This document shows positions 1-11,240 of a DNA stretch of 64,000 nt, one piece after another. Origin of the DNA: Rheum nobile (Eukaryota; Streptophyta; Magnoliopsida; Caryophyllales; Polygonaceae). Every line of letters begins with the position of its first letter. Within the stretch, counting starts at the first letter, position 1. The position numbers and the translations under genes were made by a program. The stretch spans positions 310,001-374,000 of the forward strand of contig WOAB01000142.1 of assembly GCA_027886185.1 (NCBI GenBank). The letters are read 5' to 3'. The notes beneath the pieces are model-generated. The model had not been told where the DNA came from. It saw nothing but the letters and a program-made list of their open reading frames with translations, and did no database searches.

Positions 1-1545
1 CAACCCAGTGATAAAATCCATACTAATATCTTCCCATGGAACATTCGGAATAGGCAAAGGGGTATACAAACCTTAGGGACTCGATCTAGACTTAGCATGC
101 ACACAAGTAACACAAGCCTTGCAAAAACGTGTAACATGATGCAACATTTTAGGCCAATAGAAATGTTCCTTTAATGCAGCCAAGGTTTTAGGGATACCAA
201 AATGACCTCTACCCTCATGAGCTTCCTGAATTAGCAACCGACGTATAGAAGTCTTTGGGATACAAAGTTTCCCGGCCTTAAATAGGTAGCCATTATCAAT
301 ATAGAATCCATTAGACTCTCCAATTTCCATGCATGTTTTAAAAATGTCAGCAAAGTCATCATCATGCATATACACATCCTTAATCAAGGAGAAGCCTAAG
401 ATAGAAGCATCAAGATGGGTAAGTAACACATACCTGCGAGAGAGGGCGTCAGCAACCACATTCTCCTTTCCTTTCTTGTACTTGACCACATAGGGGAAGG
501 TCTCCATGAATTCTACCCATCGAGCATGGCGGCGGTTGAGGTTGTATTGACCCTTCAAATACTTCAACGCCTCATGGTCGGAGTGAATGACGAACTCCTT
601 GGGCCATAAATAATGTTGCCAAGTCTTCAACACCCGAATAAGAGCATAGAGCTCTTTGTCATAAGTTGGGTGGTTGAGCTGGGCGCCTGTGAGCTTCTCG
701 CTAAAGTACGCGATGGGGCGCCTATCTTGTAGCAAGACCCCTCCAATGCCATGATGAGAAGCGTCACACTCCACCTCAAAGGTCTTGGAGAAGTCCGGTA
801 ATTACAGCAAAGGAGCGTTGCACAATCGGTCCTTCAAAGTGATGAAGGCGGTCTCATGTGCGGTCGTCCATTCAATAGACGCGGCTTTCTTTGTAAGCTC
901 ATGAAGCGGGGCTGCAATGGTGGAGAAGTCACGCACAAAGCGGCGGTAGAAGCCAGCCAAGCCCAGGAATGACCGCACCATGGTTGGTGTAGTGGGCCGT
1001 GGCCATTATTTTATGGCGCGAACCTTCTCTTGGTCAACCTGTAGTCCATCCTTGCACACAACAAAACCAAGAAAAATAGTGGAATCCGAACAAAAAGAAC
1101 ATTTACTCAGGTTAGCATAAAGTTTCTCTTTTCTAAGACACTCTAAGACTTTCCTAAGATGCTCAACATGCTCATCCAAAGACCTGCTGTAAACAAGGAT
1201 ATCATCGAAGTAGACAACCATAAATTTTCCTAAGTAAGCCCGTAAAACATGGTTCATCAACCTCATAAAAGTGCTAGGGGCATTGGTCAAACCAAAAGGC
1301 ATAACCAACCACTCATAAAGGCCATACTTAGTCTTAAATGCAGTTTTCCACTCATCGCCCTCATGCATCCTAATTTTATGATACCCACTCTTAAGATCAA
1401 TTTTCGAAAATAAAGTAGCACCATGAAATTCATCAAGCATATCATCAAGTCTAGGAATAGGGTGTCGATACTTCACTGTAATTTGGTTGATCGCCCGACA
1501 ATCAACACACATGCGCCAACTACCATCCTTCTTGGGCACAAGAAT
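1..1545 (-). pseudogene. Element A pol: reverse transcriptase, RNase H, start of integrase
   Basis: Copies element RNA into DNA and starts integration. Reading leftward from 1545 the RT shows DGSWRMCVDCRAIN, FSKIDLKSGYHKIR, the catalytic YFDD box and FLGFVV. RNase H follows (VECDASHHGIGGVL, FSEKLT, HSDHEALKYL, VVADALSR). Next comes the HHCC zinc finger of integrase (histidines near EAHEGRGHFG, cysteines in CKACVTC) and the first integrase core residues before the edge. Stops lie at 1006-1008 (after VRAIK), 802-804 (LL-stop-LPDFSK, fits CAA to TAA) and 73-75. The frame joins exactly onto the gag-protease part across the 3-kb insertion. A recent but inactive copy. Confidence 0.9.
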
Positions 1546-2573
1546 TGTAATACCCCTCAATTTTTAGTAAGGATATTTGGGTAATTATCCCATCTTCGTT
1601 CAATAATTATTTCGCTTTCAGTGGAGTTTGGATTTTCTGTAAAATCTTTGATCTCCGTAATAACTCCTAGAGTGGAATAAAATACATTCGATGTATTTTC
1701 AGGGTCGTACTTTAGAACATAGTACTCCCTAATTATTTAGTGATATTTTGAAACGCTTGAACAATTGATTGCATTGGTTTCCACCGGTATGGTTATAGGC
1801 ATGGGGTAAGTCATTGAGGAAGTGACCCCCGGGTATAACCATGCGGCTAGGAGGGACCCCTTCTCGAGATTCTAAAAATGTTTTAGCAGGTGCTCTAGTA
1901 GAGACTCAGTCGGGGATAGAAGTTGATGTTTTGATAATGGGCAACGTGTAGAGCTGCGCGCTGACCGTTGTGTGCCATGAGTTGAGGCCGGAGGGTGCCG
2001 CATGATTGGTTTGAGTTATATGATATTGGATGATTGCCATATGATTGGCATACCAATAATTATGTTATGATATGTGGGATTTATCTTATTGTGTGATTGG
2101 TTCAAGACTTCTGAGTTAACTTTGTTGATCATTGTTAACTAATTGATGTGAGTTATGTTGGTTGGTCACTATTATGAGATTGATTTGAGACCTGTGAGTT
2201 ATGTTGTTATCAACGGTTATTGATATGTGATTGGTTAAAGAATTTTTAGCTAATTCTGATGATCACTGTTAGTTAATTGATGTGAATTATGTTGGTTGAT
2301 TGTTGTGATGGAATTGTGGATGAGTTATGTTCATTGGTTGTTGTTATGAAATTGGTATGAGTTATGCTAGATGATTGTTGATTCATAAATATTTAGCAGT
2401 ATATGAATTATGCTATATTTGGAGCATATGCATATGAACTTATTTGGATATATATATCCTATAGCTATATGAAAATATGGACATCTGTGCAACAAGTAGT
2501 CTTCTTGTTTCTGTTGTTTCTATTTCTTGATTTTCTAGTTTCGTGGACGAAACTATATTTAAGGGGTGGTATA

Positions 2574-4579
2574 TGTAATATCCCTGATTTCGGATCAAAT
2601 TTATTTGTTTGAATGGTTTTGAAATTTCGTCGTTTGGCGTCGCGTACGTGATTTACGTACGACGTCAGAATTATTTTCGTATCTTGGTCCATTTTTTTTA
2701 ACTATATATATATACATATGTGTTTATATATATATTATGATTTAATTGTTATTTGCACTAAAAGACAAATTAGATTGGATAATCATTAAATACATAAATA
2801 TCTACCTTATAAATATCTTGTCTTCCATCATCTTCTAGCATGCTCCAACCGACTTCACCTTTGCTTCTTCAACTCTCTCCATAGCCGGCCCTTTAAGCTC
2901 TCTCTTCATCACTTCCTAGCTCATTTTTCATCAATATTCAAGTTTCTTTAAGGGGTTTCATCCAAAATCAAGTGGAAATCAACATTTGAGATTCGGGAAT
3001 ATCCCGTCAAATTGAATCGAGCCCAGGAAGGATCAAAGGCGTTATATTGTAGCTCGGGATTCTTTTGACGCCAAAGGCTTTTGTGTTGATTATGTGGTTT
3101 TGTATTTATATGGCTTGTTTAGGCCGGGTTCGAAAGACGATCGATCTTCGTTGAGTATTAGTGCTTGGTTTCGAGGTAAGTCTCCCAAGACTTATTTAGT
3201 TGATTGCCTTGGCTTGGCTTGCATGACGATTGCATTTCTGGATTCTATTTGTAATTCATGTGTTTTCTTGTTATGTGAGATAGATGAAGTGTATGAACGG
3301 TTTTCGTGATTGTCCTTTATGTGTCTCAGTTGTGGCACATAATGTGTTAGGATCGTGGTTTAACCTCTTATGGCAGAACAGACGTTGCTTGTATGTGTGA
3401 CGTTATTGTGCTGGATTATTGGTTTTGTGTTGATATGGTTGAATGTGTTAGTAGTTACCTTGTGTTGTGTTCGATTGGATGTGATTGTTGGCTAGTTATT
3501 GACTTGTTGTCAAATATTGGTTATTGTAGCTAGTTGTGATGTGAATTTCTTTTGGTGTGATTGTTGGTGGTAGCTAGTTGCGGAAAGATGGTTATGTTGA
3601 GTGATTATGAAGGTTGGTTATGTGGATGCTTGTAAAGGTTGGTTTCCCATCTTGAAAGTGTGGGACAACATGGGATTGGTTAGGGTGATGAGCGTCTCAC
3701 CCGTGTATATGTTCGTATGATTGTTTTAAGGTGATGAGCGTCTCACCCGAGTATGTGTTTGTATGATTGTTTTAGGGTGATGATTGTCAGTTGTGCGTGT
3801 TGACAATTGTGTGTGTTGGCAGTCGTGTGAGTTGGATTGTATATGTTGGATTGTGTGTGTTGACAATTGTGTGTGTTGATAATTGTGTGTGTTGGATTGT
3901 GTATGTTGACATTTGTGTGTGTTAGCAGTTGTGTGCGTTGGATTGTGATGAATATTGGTTATGTACTTGATTATTGGTCTTGTCTTGGATACTGATTGTT
4001 TGCTTGGTTGTTGGCAGATATTGATTAGTGTGTGTGACGTGTTGCGTTATGTGTGTGTGTGTTATTTTGGGTGTTGTTCTAAGTCGTGATTCCGCTGTGT
4101 TCGTTTGATTATCTTAGTAATCTACTATGATGTGTGTTTATGATTTGGTTAAACTTTGTTTGTAATTTGTCTGTTTAGTTTCCGGATGTGTGATTTGATT
4201 GTGGGTTATTTGCTAAGATCCCAATAACTAACCCAGGTTACTCTGGGGTTTGTTCTGTTTTGTTTCCGCTTGTTGTTAGTTATAGGTTTTCAGCTTTGCA
4301 TAGTTTGAAAGCTACATGGAAGAGTTGGAGGTGCTCGATGGTGGTGCTAGATTAGGCTATGGGGCTTCCTTCCTTTCGTATTCCGCTACGTACTCTGACA
4401 TTGTTGACAAGTCTAGTTGACCTTATGTTGGTCATTCATTGCGTTTTCACCATTAATATTATTAAGTTCGGGTCTTTTAGCCGATTCCGCTATCCTTGTT
4501 TATCCCGTTTGTTGTCCTTAGCCTGGTGGGTTCTGGGTAGAAACCACGGCGGTGACACCCCGGGTTTGGGGGTGTTACA
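2574..4579 (+). repeat. 3' LTR of element I
   Basis: The LTR starts TGTAATATCCCTG just after a purine tract (TTTAAGGGGTGGTA), itself preceded by TTTCGTGGACGAAAC, the usual end of internal sequence in this Ty3/gypsy group. It ends GGGGTGTTACA at the target duplication. Length is about 2.0 kb. The stretch 3660-3780 repeats a GTGATGAGCGTCTCACCCG unit. No coding frame is evident. Confidence 0.7.
3785..3950 (+). repeat. GT-rich minisatellite inside the LTR of element I
   Basis: Degenerate repeats of about 20 bp of the type TTGTGTGTGTTGACAA, alternating with TTGGATTGTGTGTG. Simple-sequence drift within an LTR is the plain reading. Confidence 0.6.
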
Positions 4580-7125
4580 AGAATGACCGGGACGGCGCAG
4601 GGGCTTAAGCTCTCTCGGACGTGGCCCTTATCCAACAACTCTTGGACTTGGCGATGCAATTCCTTTGTTTCCTCTGGGCTCGCGCGGTATGCAGCGCGGT
4701 TAGGAAGAGAGGCGCCAGGGACAAAGTCGATTTGATGCTCAATACCACGAATAGGTGGCAATCCTTCGGGCAGCTCCTCGGGCATCACGTCCTCAAATTC
4801 CTGCAAAAGGGAAGACACTGCAGGGGGTAAATCAACAAGATCTTTAACATTTAACAGACACACGAAAGGAACAAGTAAAAAGCAAGGAAGTCTTCCCTGA
4901 ATGACTGGGGAGACATCCCGAGACCTAGCCAAAAGAAGTCGGTTCTCACACGAGCCTTGGATGCCAGCCTTTGGTGTCGATTTCTGGGGTATGTCACGGG
5001 CAGCGGCTTTATCCTTGGCTTGTTCAAGGGCCTTAACGCGGTTCCTTTCCATGTGATCCTGCATAATCTCTTGAGGGCTCATAGGAAGCAATGTCACCTT
5101 CCTTCCATTGTGCATGAAGACGTAGTTGTTGAGAAACCCATCATGAAGGGCTCGCTTGTCGAATTGCGAAGGACGCCCTAATAGAAGATGGGTGACATCC
5201 ATGGGGACTACGTCACAAAGCACGAAATCCTTGTAATGGCCAATGCTGAAATTGATAGTGCATTGCCGCTTCACAACATTGGAGTCATCACCCTCGGAGA
5301 TCCATTGTAGGGTATAAGGTTGGGGGTGTGGAGTTGTGTCGAACTTGAAGTGCTTGATCACATTTTCATTGATGATATTGCAACAACTTCCACCATCTAT
5401 GATGACACTCAAAGAAGCACCCTGGACCGCACATTTAGTATGAAATAAATTTTCACGTTGGTCAAGTAAGGTACCTTCTTTGGCGGTGAGGACACGGCGA
5501 GTAACTAGGCTAAGGGGCACGTTGCCTTGGTCATCCATGGGGCTACAAATATACCCATCCAACTTCTCCGCTTCCTCGTCCTGGTCATACGAGTCGAACA
5601 CTGGTGGGCCGTCTGGGGTGTCATCGTCAAAAGACTCGTATTCGGAAAGGTGTGAGAAGAGGACGCGCTTGTTGTTAGGGCAGTCCCGTTGTAGGTGGCC
5701 ATGACCTTGGCACTTATAACAGACCTTGTCATGCGCCCGTTCATCGGAAGGAGGTGCACGCCGCTGCGGTGGCTCGTTGACGCGCGCCGGGGTGTTGCTC
5801 GGCCGAGTGACCGGCGCCGGCGGTGTAGTCGCGGGAGCGGACTGCAAAGAGGAGCGCACATGAGAAGGAAATGAACCAGACGGGGTGGAGGGAACATACC
5901 TAGAATTGGTGCGGGACCAAGACGCTCGCTTAGCCGCTTGAGCTTGTGACCATATCTCTTGTGCCGTATGAGCGCACTTTTGGAGGTCTCGAATATTAAG
6001 CACCCGAAGTTGGTTGCGAATGGGCTCATGTAGGCCACGAAGGAACATACTCCGAAAGTCCTCGTCAGTGTGATGGATACCTGCCTTATGGGATAACTCT
6101 TCAAGTTCAGCATAAAAGTCAAGGGGAGAACGAGTACCTTGAGAGGCGAGTTGTATCTTAAGGCGCATTTCGGAAGTAAAGTCCTCGGGGACATACTTCT
6201 TCCTCATGATCCGCATAAGATGGCGCCAAGAAGTGATTGGACACTCACGGTGATATGCACGGTCGGAGCAAAAGTGGTGCCACCAAGCCTTGGCGGCGCC
6301 GTCAAAATGTAATGCGGCGGTAGCAACCCGTTCCTCTTCCGGGTATTGGTAGTGGTTCAAAACATACTCCATAGACTGCTGCCAATCAAGAAATTTAAGA
6401 GGATCAAATTCACCAGAAAAGTTAGGAAGTTTTACCTTAATGTCGGGGCGACGTGGGCCATGGCGCTCGGGGCTCGGGCGACGTCGTTCCCGCGAGTGTC
6501 GGCGGTAGCCGTGATGCGTGGGGCGCAACTCCTCACGGCGTTCCATCTCATACGCCTCCTCATCATCAAATCCTTCCTAGGAGTGGTCTGAGCTACGGTC
6601 ATCAACATCATCATCATCACGCTCGGACTCGGAGTCGTCATATCGTGCGTGTTGTCGACCTCGAACCCGGCGGTCCTTGGTGTTGACATACGGTAGGGGA
6701 TCCTTGTAAACGCGAACACTATGACAGGAGCGATCCGACGTGTAATCCTCATCTCTCGGGGCAAAGGTGGGGTTGTACCGGGCGCGGGAGTCGCCACGCT
6801 TGGGCGGGTAGCCTTCAATTTGCGAACGAAGGCGATCTTGTGGCGTGGACACGACACCCTTCCCCTTGCGATCCAGAGAGTGGTTGGCTGGGGCCGTAGG
6901 GTTCAGCAGATGATCGTTCGTGGGCAACTTCACGTTACTCATGGCCCGACGAAGGTACGCAAGTTCAACAGCTTGCTCGGCAATAACGCGGTTTTTCTCT
7001 TCATTCGCGGACTGAAGTGTGTCGTTTGACGCATGAAGTTGGTTGATTTGTTCATAGGCGGAGTCCATGTGTCCGGGGCTGCGGTGGCCCGTAGAGGGAG
7101 AGACGCTCGAAGTAGGGACATCCAT
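4580..7125 (-). pseudogene. Element A gag and aspartic protease (N-terminal half of fused gag-pol)
   Basis: Gag packages element RNA and the protease cuts the polyprotein. The start was taken at 7125 (MDVPTSSVS), after the leader. An N-terminal coiled-coil-like part is followed by a charged region and an in-frame TAG at 6577-6579. Then comes the retrotransposon gag core (VKLPNFSGEFDPLKFLDW, AAKAWWHHF, YVPEDFTSEM), a CCHC knuckle CYKCQGHGHLQRDC, and a protease with VIIDGGSCCNII (DGG variant of the DTG/DSG motif, common in plant elements) and LLLGRPSQFD. It runs into the RT linker VPVILV, where element I interrupts it. Apart from the stop and the insertion the frame is open. Confidence 0.9.
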
Positions 7126-8052
7126 AGTACCTATACGAAGCATACAACACAAGAAGTAAGCTGCACCAAGCAAAAGAGCAAGTCCAAGCCAAGTCCTTGT
7201 CTCAAAAGTGACCCAAAAAATTTTCCGCGGGGCGTACTAATTTGGGTTGCTCGTGAGGAGGGAGAGGCTTGAACGTAAGGCTGAAAGCAAGAACTAGCAA
7301 GTCCAGTCCCAAACAACACACAAATTTCCAAGTGCAAGCAAATCAAATCAAGTTTCTCAGAATTAATTACAAGAGAGTTGGAAATTTTTATATGCCCTGT
7401 TTAATGAGAGTTGTATAGAGACATGAAAGATGAGAAGATGGAGTATGACCGTATGGTGCGTTCTCTGCCTACTCTTTATTTTTTGTTTTGTTTTTGAGGC
7501 TTCCGGCTTCCCAAACCTTTCTGTTTTTGTTTGATGGAAGGTGAGAATAGTATGTTTGTTTTGTTTATACGGTCACACCTTGTTTTTGTTTTTGTGCTGA
7601 TATGATGACGAATCAAGCAAGAAAGAACCACACAAGCAAGTGTAGGAAAAGCAAGAAGAGACAAGCAACTAACATGGAGGAAAATCAAACAACTAATCTA
7701 GCAATTAATCCAAAGATGAAGCAAAATTTGAGCAACAAGAAGCAAGGAAATCAAATATGTAAATATGGAGACAAGAATTGCTAGAGGGTAGATTGTAGGA
7801 TTGGGGAACAAGTAACCAACACCTAAGGGGATGAGGGTTATACGTGAAGGAGAGGGAGGCGGCGGCGAATGGTGGTGGTGGTGGCGGACGGTGGTGGCGA
7901 TCGGAGGTGGTGGCGAGCGGTGGTGGTGGCGAGTGGTGGTGGTGGCGAGCGGTGGTGGTGGGTGATGGCTTAGAAAAAAATTTCTAGGGTTTGCTAGCGG
8001 AAAAAAATTTCAAGAATCACAAAAGAGAGAAGAACAAACTTAGCTTGGAAAA
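7126..8052 (-). other. Untranslated leader of element A
   Basis: Between the primer binding site and the gag start. No coding frame is recognised. It contains a GGT/GGC/GAG-rich low-complexity run at about 7858-7970 and T-rich stretches near 7475-7595. Confidence 0.6.
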
Positions 8053-8065
8053 GGCTCTGATGCCA
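8053..8065 (-). promoter_or_regulatory. Primer binding site of element A
   Basis: The minus strand reads TGGCATCAGAGCC two bases after the LTR end. This matches the initiator-methionine tRNA 3' end (usual TGGTATCAGAGC) with one change, and elements B and C have the same variant. Confidence 0.85.
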
Positions 8066-8067
8066 GT

Positions 8068-8898
8068 TGATGCGAACAACCCCTGAGTGTTGTCTGCAAC
8101 GCAGGATCTTGACTCCTCAAGCCTGGATTGATTCTTCTCCTCCGTAGCCAAAGTGATGGCTTTCCTAGGGTTAAAGAGATAACCCTCAATTGCGTCAAGA
8201 GATGACGTGAAGATCAAAGAGATGATCTGAATACCGAAGAGATGGTGTAAAACTTGCTCGAAGCGACGAGCTACGGGATAAACGATTTGTGGAATCGAAG
8301 GGGTGACGTTAGAATTCAAGGAAGGAGCGTACTCAACTTCTAAGGAGCGAACTCAACTTTTACTACTTAAATTCAACGTGAAGAATACAAACTAGGGTTC
8401 CAAGTCTTAAATAGTCTAAACGGAAATAACATAAAATAATAATAATAAAATATTCATTAAAACGACGGGTCTTGAAAACGCTGACGCGGAACGAACTCGG
8501 AGAAAAAACGGTGGTCGCCGTAATTAAACGGCGGCCGCTGCCCAAAAGCCGTAGCCAAACTCCATGTCGGGCACCAAACAGCGGGCGTCGGGCACCTTAC
8601 GGCGGGCGCCGTGACCATCGCGACGGGTGCCGTAAACTCGGCGGCGATCGCCGCCCTTCAGTCTTCTCCGCGAGCTCGGCGTCTTCGTCTTTTGGTCAGG
8701 TTGGGTTGGACGAGGCCTCGCCTAAGCCTTCATAGGTCACGAGGAGAACTCATTTAGGACTAGATGAAGTCGTGTCACTTGCATATGCCCGTGAGACTAA
8801 AGACTGTGTGGCTCGTTCCATTGCTCTGGCGCGGGCTCTTGTCATCGGACCATCCGAGCGCACCTTCATTGCGTCCTCTTCGTCCTGCGCCGTCATCA
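8068..8898 (-). repeat. 5' LTR of element A
   Basis: Starts TGATG at 8898 and ends CGCATCA at 8068 on the minus strand, next to the primer site. About 831 bp. The first 150 bases encode a short conserved frame (8750-8896). The middle, about 8510-8660, is dense in CGGGCACC/GCCGTAA-type GC repeats. Confidence 0.8.
8750..8896 (-). pseudogene. Pol C-terminal tail encoded at the start of LTR A
   Basis: A 48-residue frame opens at the ATG formed by the LTR's own TGATG terminus. It contains DEEDAMKVRSDGPMTRARAR and a following RATQSLV. The same pattern (AMSIRS.GPITRARAK, NATQSLIVRVVA) occurs at the same place in the LTRs of B and C. In a full element this would be the end of pol reading into the 3' LTR. 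In this 5' LTR it has no upstream pol, so it is probably a silent copy. Confidence 0.6.
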
Positions 8899-9296
8899 AG
8901 GGGGTCATGGAGCTATCAATATTGGATCCGTTGAAGATGCGGTTGCAAGTTGGAAGACGAGGGCATCAATCCCTTGCCCTTGTCGACGCGTTGTTTGCTT
9001 GGGCCGGCTTCTGTTTATCGCGGTGCGACTAGAGGATCCAAGGGTATTTGCAGAGTTGGTGTTGGTTGTACCATCGCAGCGCGTTCCTTTGCTTGGAATT
9101 CGGCAAGTTGGCGCCGAAGGGATTGGATCTCGCGTTGTTCCTCTGATAGGTCTAGAATGTGATCTTGGGGAGGAATGGCGAGTGGCACCACTTCATGTTG
9201 CGCGATCTGTTGTTGTGGGAGAGGATTGTTGCCGTCTCCTTGCCCATTTCCACCAGTGGGTGCCATGAGGCTACCTATAAGAACATATCCTTCCAT
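8899..9296 (-). pseudogene. Element B gag, N-terminal fragment truncated by element A
   Basis: Start placed at 9296 (MEGYVLIGS) by comparison with element C (MSGHGVIET). Readable gag includes LDLSEEQREIQSLRRQLAEF, matching ILELTVEQRQIQELRRQVA in C. A stop sits at 9015-9017 after LVAPR, then homology with C continues (KPAQANN / GSSQQR) to the LTR of A at 8898. The remainder of B would lie beyond the left edge, on the far side of A. Confidence 0.7.
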
Positions 9297-10111
9297 CGCG
9301 AGTAAAATTGCACAAAAGACAATATAAAACCAATGAACAAGTAAGCACTCAACAAGTAGCAAGTGTTCACGTAGGTTAGCGCGTTCTTTTGGCCTTGAGG
9401 GCGGCTAATAGGCAAGCAAAACAAGTGTGATATGCAAGCACAAAAGCAACGAAACCAAAAGAGTGAAGTCTTAACTGCGTGAGTAAAGAACGCATACAAA
9501 CAAGACACAATTACACGCGTGACACTAGATGGTGGAGAGGTGAAGAAGACGAGCCTAGCCGTTGAGGGGAGAAGGTTGCCTTATTTTGGCTTTACTTCTC
9601 TTGTTTCTGAAAGTCGCGGTCTTTTTTTTTTTTTTGAAATGCGACTTGACTTTTTCTTATTCTTTTTAAGTTTGAATTTTGAAATTCAAATCCGAGATCT
9701 TAGTCTTAAATGAAGATCGGATAAGAAATAATTTAAAATAAAATAAAAATAAACGGCTAAGTAACTTAAGGAAAAAAATCACGAGATTTGCGTGATAGGA
9801 GAGAGAAAGATTTGTTGCAGATTTATGATGGTCAACGTGAACAAATATGGCAAGATATGCAAGCGAAATTTAAGCAATTAATTAAGCAAATTATTCAATC
9901 AATTACCCGGATTTCATGCAAACAAATCACACCAGTTTCGCACGTGGATCAAGAGGGATTCGGCCAAGAGATTCTCTTGTAGAAACCGAAAGGACTAGCA
10001 AGGAAGAAAAGTAAAAAAAAAATTGAACGAGTATGGCGGAAGCAAGTATGATGGGGGAAGAAAAAAAATTCGTGAACAAGTGAGACTTGAGAAGCAACTT
10101 ACAAGATCAAA
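9297..10111 (-). other. Untranslated leader of element B
   Basis: No gene. It matches the leader of element C in places: the AAGTCGCGTC-type segment with pyrimidine runs near 9620-9660, and the interval just after the primer site. Purine-rich runs occur near 10010-10070. Confidence 0.6.
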
Positions 10112-10124
10112 GGCTCTGATGCCA
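10112..10124 (-). promoter_or_regulatory. Primer binding site of element B
   Basis: TGGCATCAGAGCC on the minus strand, two bases from the LTR end (CGCATCA), the same arrangement as in A and C. Confidence 0.85.
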
Positions 10125-10126
10125 GT

Positions 10127-10780
10127 TGATGCGTTCGTACTAGTGGTGAAGGATCGATGATCTTGTTTGGGAAGTCACGTGGCGTTGGAATGGTGATGAT
10201 GGCGTGGAACGCGTTGTATGGGAGGCGGCAGCGGATGATAACGACTCGAAAGAGATCGAGTCTTGGCCGTAGCGTCGGCAGCGGGGAATGGAGATGAGAA
10301 GTAAGAGATGTTTGACGTTCGATCAAAGGGGAGGAGGCAAATGGCTCTCAATACTCAAGCTTTTATTAAAATGAACGTAACCTAATAACAGAGGACGAGT
10401 TGTCCTTTTATACTAGCTCGCGGGACTCGGATGGGCCGAGTCTCGCCTAATGGGCCGGCCCACGCGACATGCGTAGAGCACACGCCCCAAAGTAAAACTA
10501 AAATGATTAATGTCTGAAAAGATTGCATGTAATTCAAAAAGAACGCGTTCATTGGATGGTCGAGAGGAGACATGCAGAGAACGTGTTCTCTGTGCTTGGT
10601 TGAAGACGCTGCAAAGAGAACGCGGTCTCCATTGTGCCTTGGGTGGCGACGACACGAACAATCAAGGATTGCGTTGCGTTGGCGGTGGCTTTAGCGCGTG
10701 CTCTTGTGATTGGCCCTTGTGAGCGAATGCTCATAGCCTCTTCTTCCTCTGTGGCATTCATGGTAGGCAGGGGCGCATCA
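10127..10780 (-). repeat. 5' LTR of element B
   Basis: 654 bp, from TGATGCGCCCC at 10780 to CGAACGCATCA at 10127 on the minus strand. A TATA-like box (TAGTATAAAAGG) lies near 10407-10418. It resembles the LTR of C (shared GGGCGTGTG, CGAGACTCGGCCCATCCGAG and TATAAAAGG blocks) but not the downstream part of LTR A. The first 232 bases carry the pol-tail frame. Confidence 0.85.
10549..10780 (-). pseudogene. Pol C-terminal tail encoded at the start of LTR B
   Basis: The frame is open from the first base of the LTR (DAPLPTMNATEEEEAM), continues SIRSQGPITRARAK and NATQSLIVRVVA, and stops at 10549-10551. Because the frame enters from the LTR edge, a complete element would translate pol straight into its 3' LTR. 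Same family signature as in A and C. Confidence 0.6.
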
Positions 10781-11240
10781 CACTATTTCAATGACAGTTT
10801 TATTAGAACAACCAAATTCAGATTTGGAATGACACTATTTCAATGACATTTATGATTCCAAGGACAGTTTTACATTACTTATTCGCAATGACACTATTTC
10901 TATCATAATCGAGTAATAGTGTCATTAGAACAACCAAACTCAGATTTGGAAGAGAAATTACTTGTTTCTAGTGCGATCGAACTTCAATCTCCTTGGATCT
11001 CTTCGATCAAACAATCGAAAGCTGCCTTCCCTGCGATCGAAGCGGAGCCGAATCCTCCTGTAGTCGTTGGCGTGCGGCGGCGGCGTGCAATCAATCGGCT
11101 GGAGCTCCTGTGTACGATCGATCGGCGGTGGCGTGGGGAAGAAGGTTTGAGGTAGATGAAATCGATCGATCGAGTTTGTTATGGAAGGAAGGAGAGGTAT
11201 TAAAATAATAAAATAATGAAAAAGTTGGGATGATGTGTCC
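10781..11240. repeat. MITE-like debris with a hairpin and a direct repeat
   Basis: A 12-bp perfect inverted repeat AATGACACTATT / AATAGTGTCATT sits at 10887-10898 and 10915-10926 (16-nt loop). ATTAGAACAACCAAA plus CAGATTTGGAA occurs twice, from about 10801 and 10923. The style (TTTGGTTGTTCTAAT on the other strand) is that of small plant DNA transposons. 10970-11180 is GATCGATC-rich with open frames on both strands that match nothing I recognise. Confidence 0.4.

Larger units (their letters stand above)
1546..4579 (+). mobile_element. Element I: LTR-retrotransposon remnant inserted in A's RT
   Basis: The insertion begins TGTAATACCCC and ends GGGGTGTTACA, an inverted TG...CA pair. It is flanked by the 5-bp direct repeat AGAAT (1541-1545 and 4580-4584). 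Removing it plus one repeat restores the reading frame of A through PVILVPKKDG, so the boundaries are firm. A polypurine-like tract and a second LTR start occur at about 2559-2574, giving plus orientation. Only about 1 kb lies left of that LTR, and no gag or pol frame is present. The left terminus resembles the U3 starts of elements F and H, whereas the right LTR starts differently. Confidence 0.8.
1..8898 (-). mobile_element. Ty3/gypsy retrotransposon A, 5' LTR to integrase, cut by the left window edge
   Basis: On the minus strand, in order: 5' LTR (8068-8898), primer binding site (8053-8065), leader, and a fused gag-protease-RT-RNase H-integrase frame that leaves the window at base 1. The coding part is one continuous frame from 7125 downward once the 1546-4579 insertion is removed. 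It carries four in-frame stops (6577-6579, 1006-1008, 802-804, 73-75), so it is defective. A lies inside element B: its LTR starts at 8898 within B's gag region. The 3' LTR is outside the window, so A's own target duplication cannot be checked. Confidence 0.9.

Noticed and set aside
2403..4586. Short open frames within element I
   Set aside because: They fall in LTR and leader sequence on both strands, have no similarity and are of chance length.
5480..7272. Open frames antisense to, or shifted from, the gag of A
   Set aside because: Shadows of a GC-rich true frame; the gag frame alone has family motifs.
8750..10780. Pol tails lying directly before LTRs, at first read as tandem elements sharing an LTR
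   Set aside because: The LTR starts (TGATG at 8898, 10780 and 18820), paired with CGCATCA ends, show that the tails lie inside the LTRs, so no tandem element is needed.
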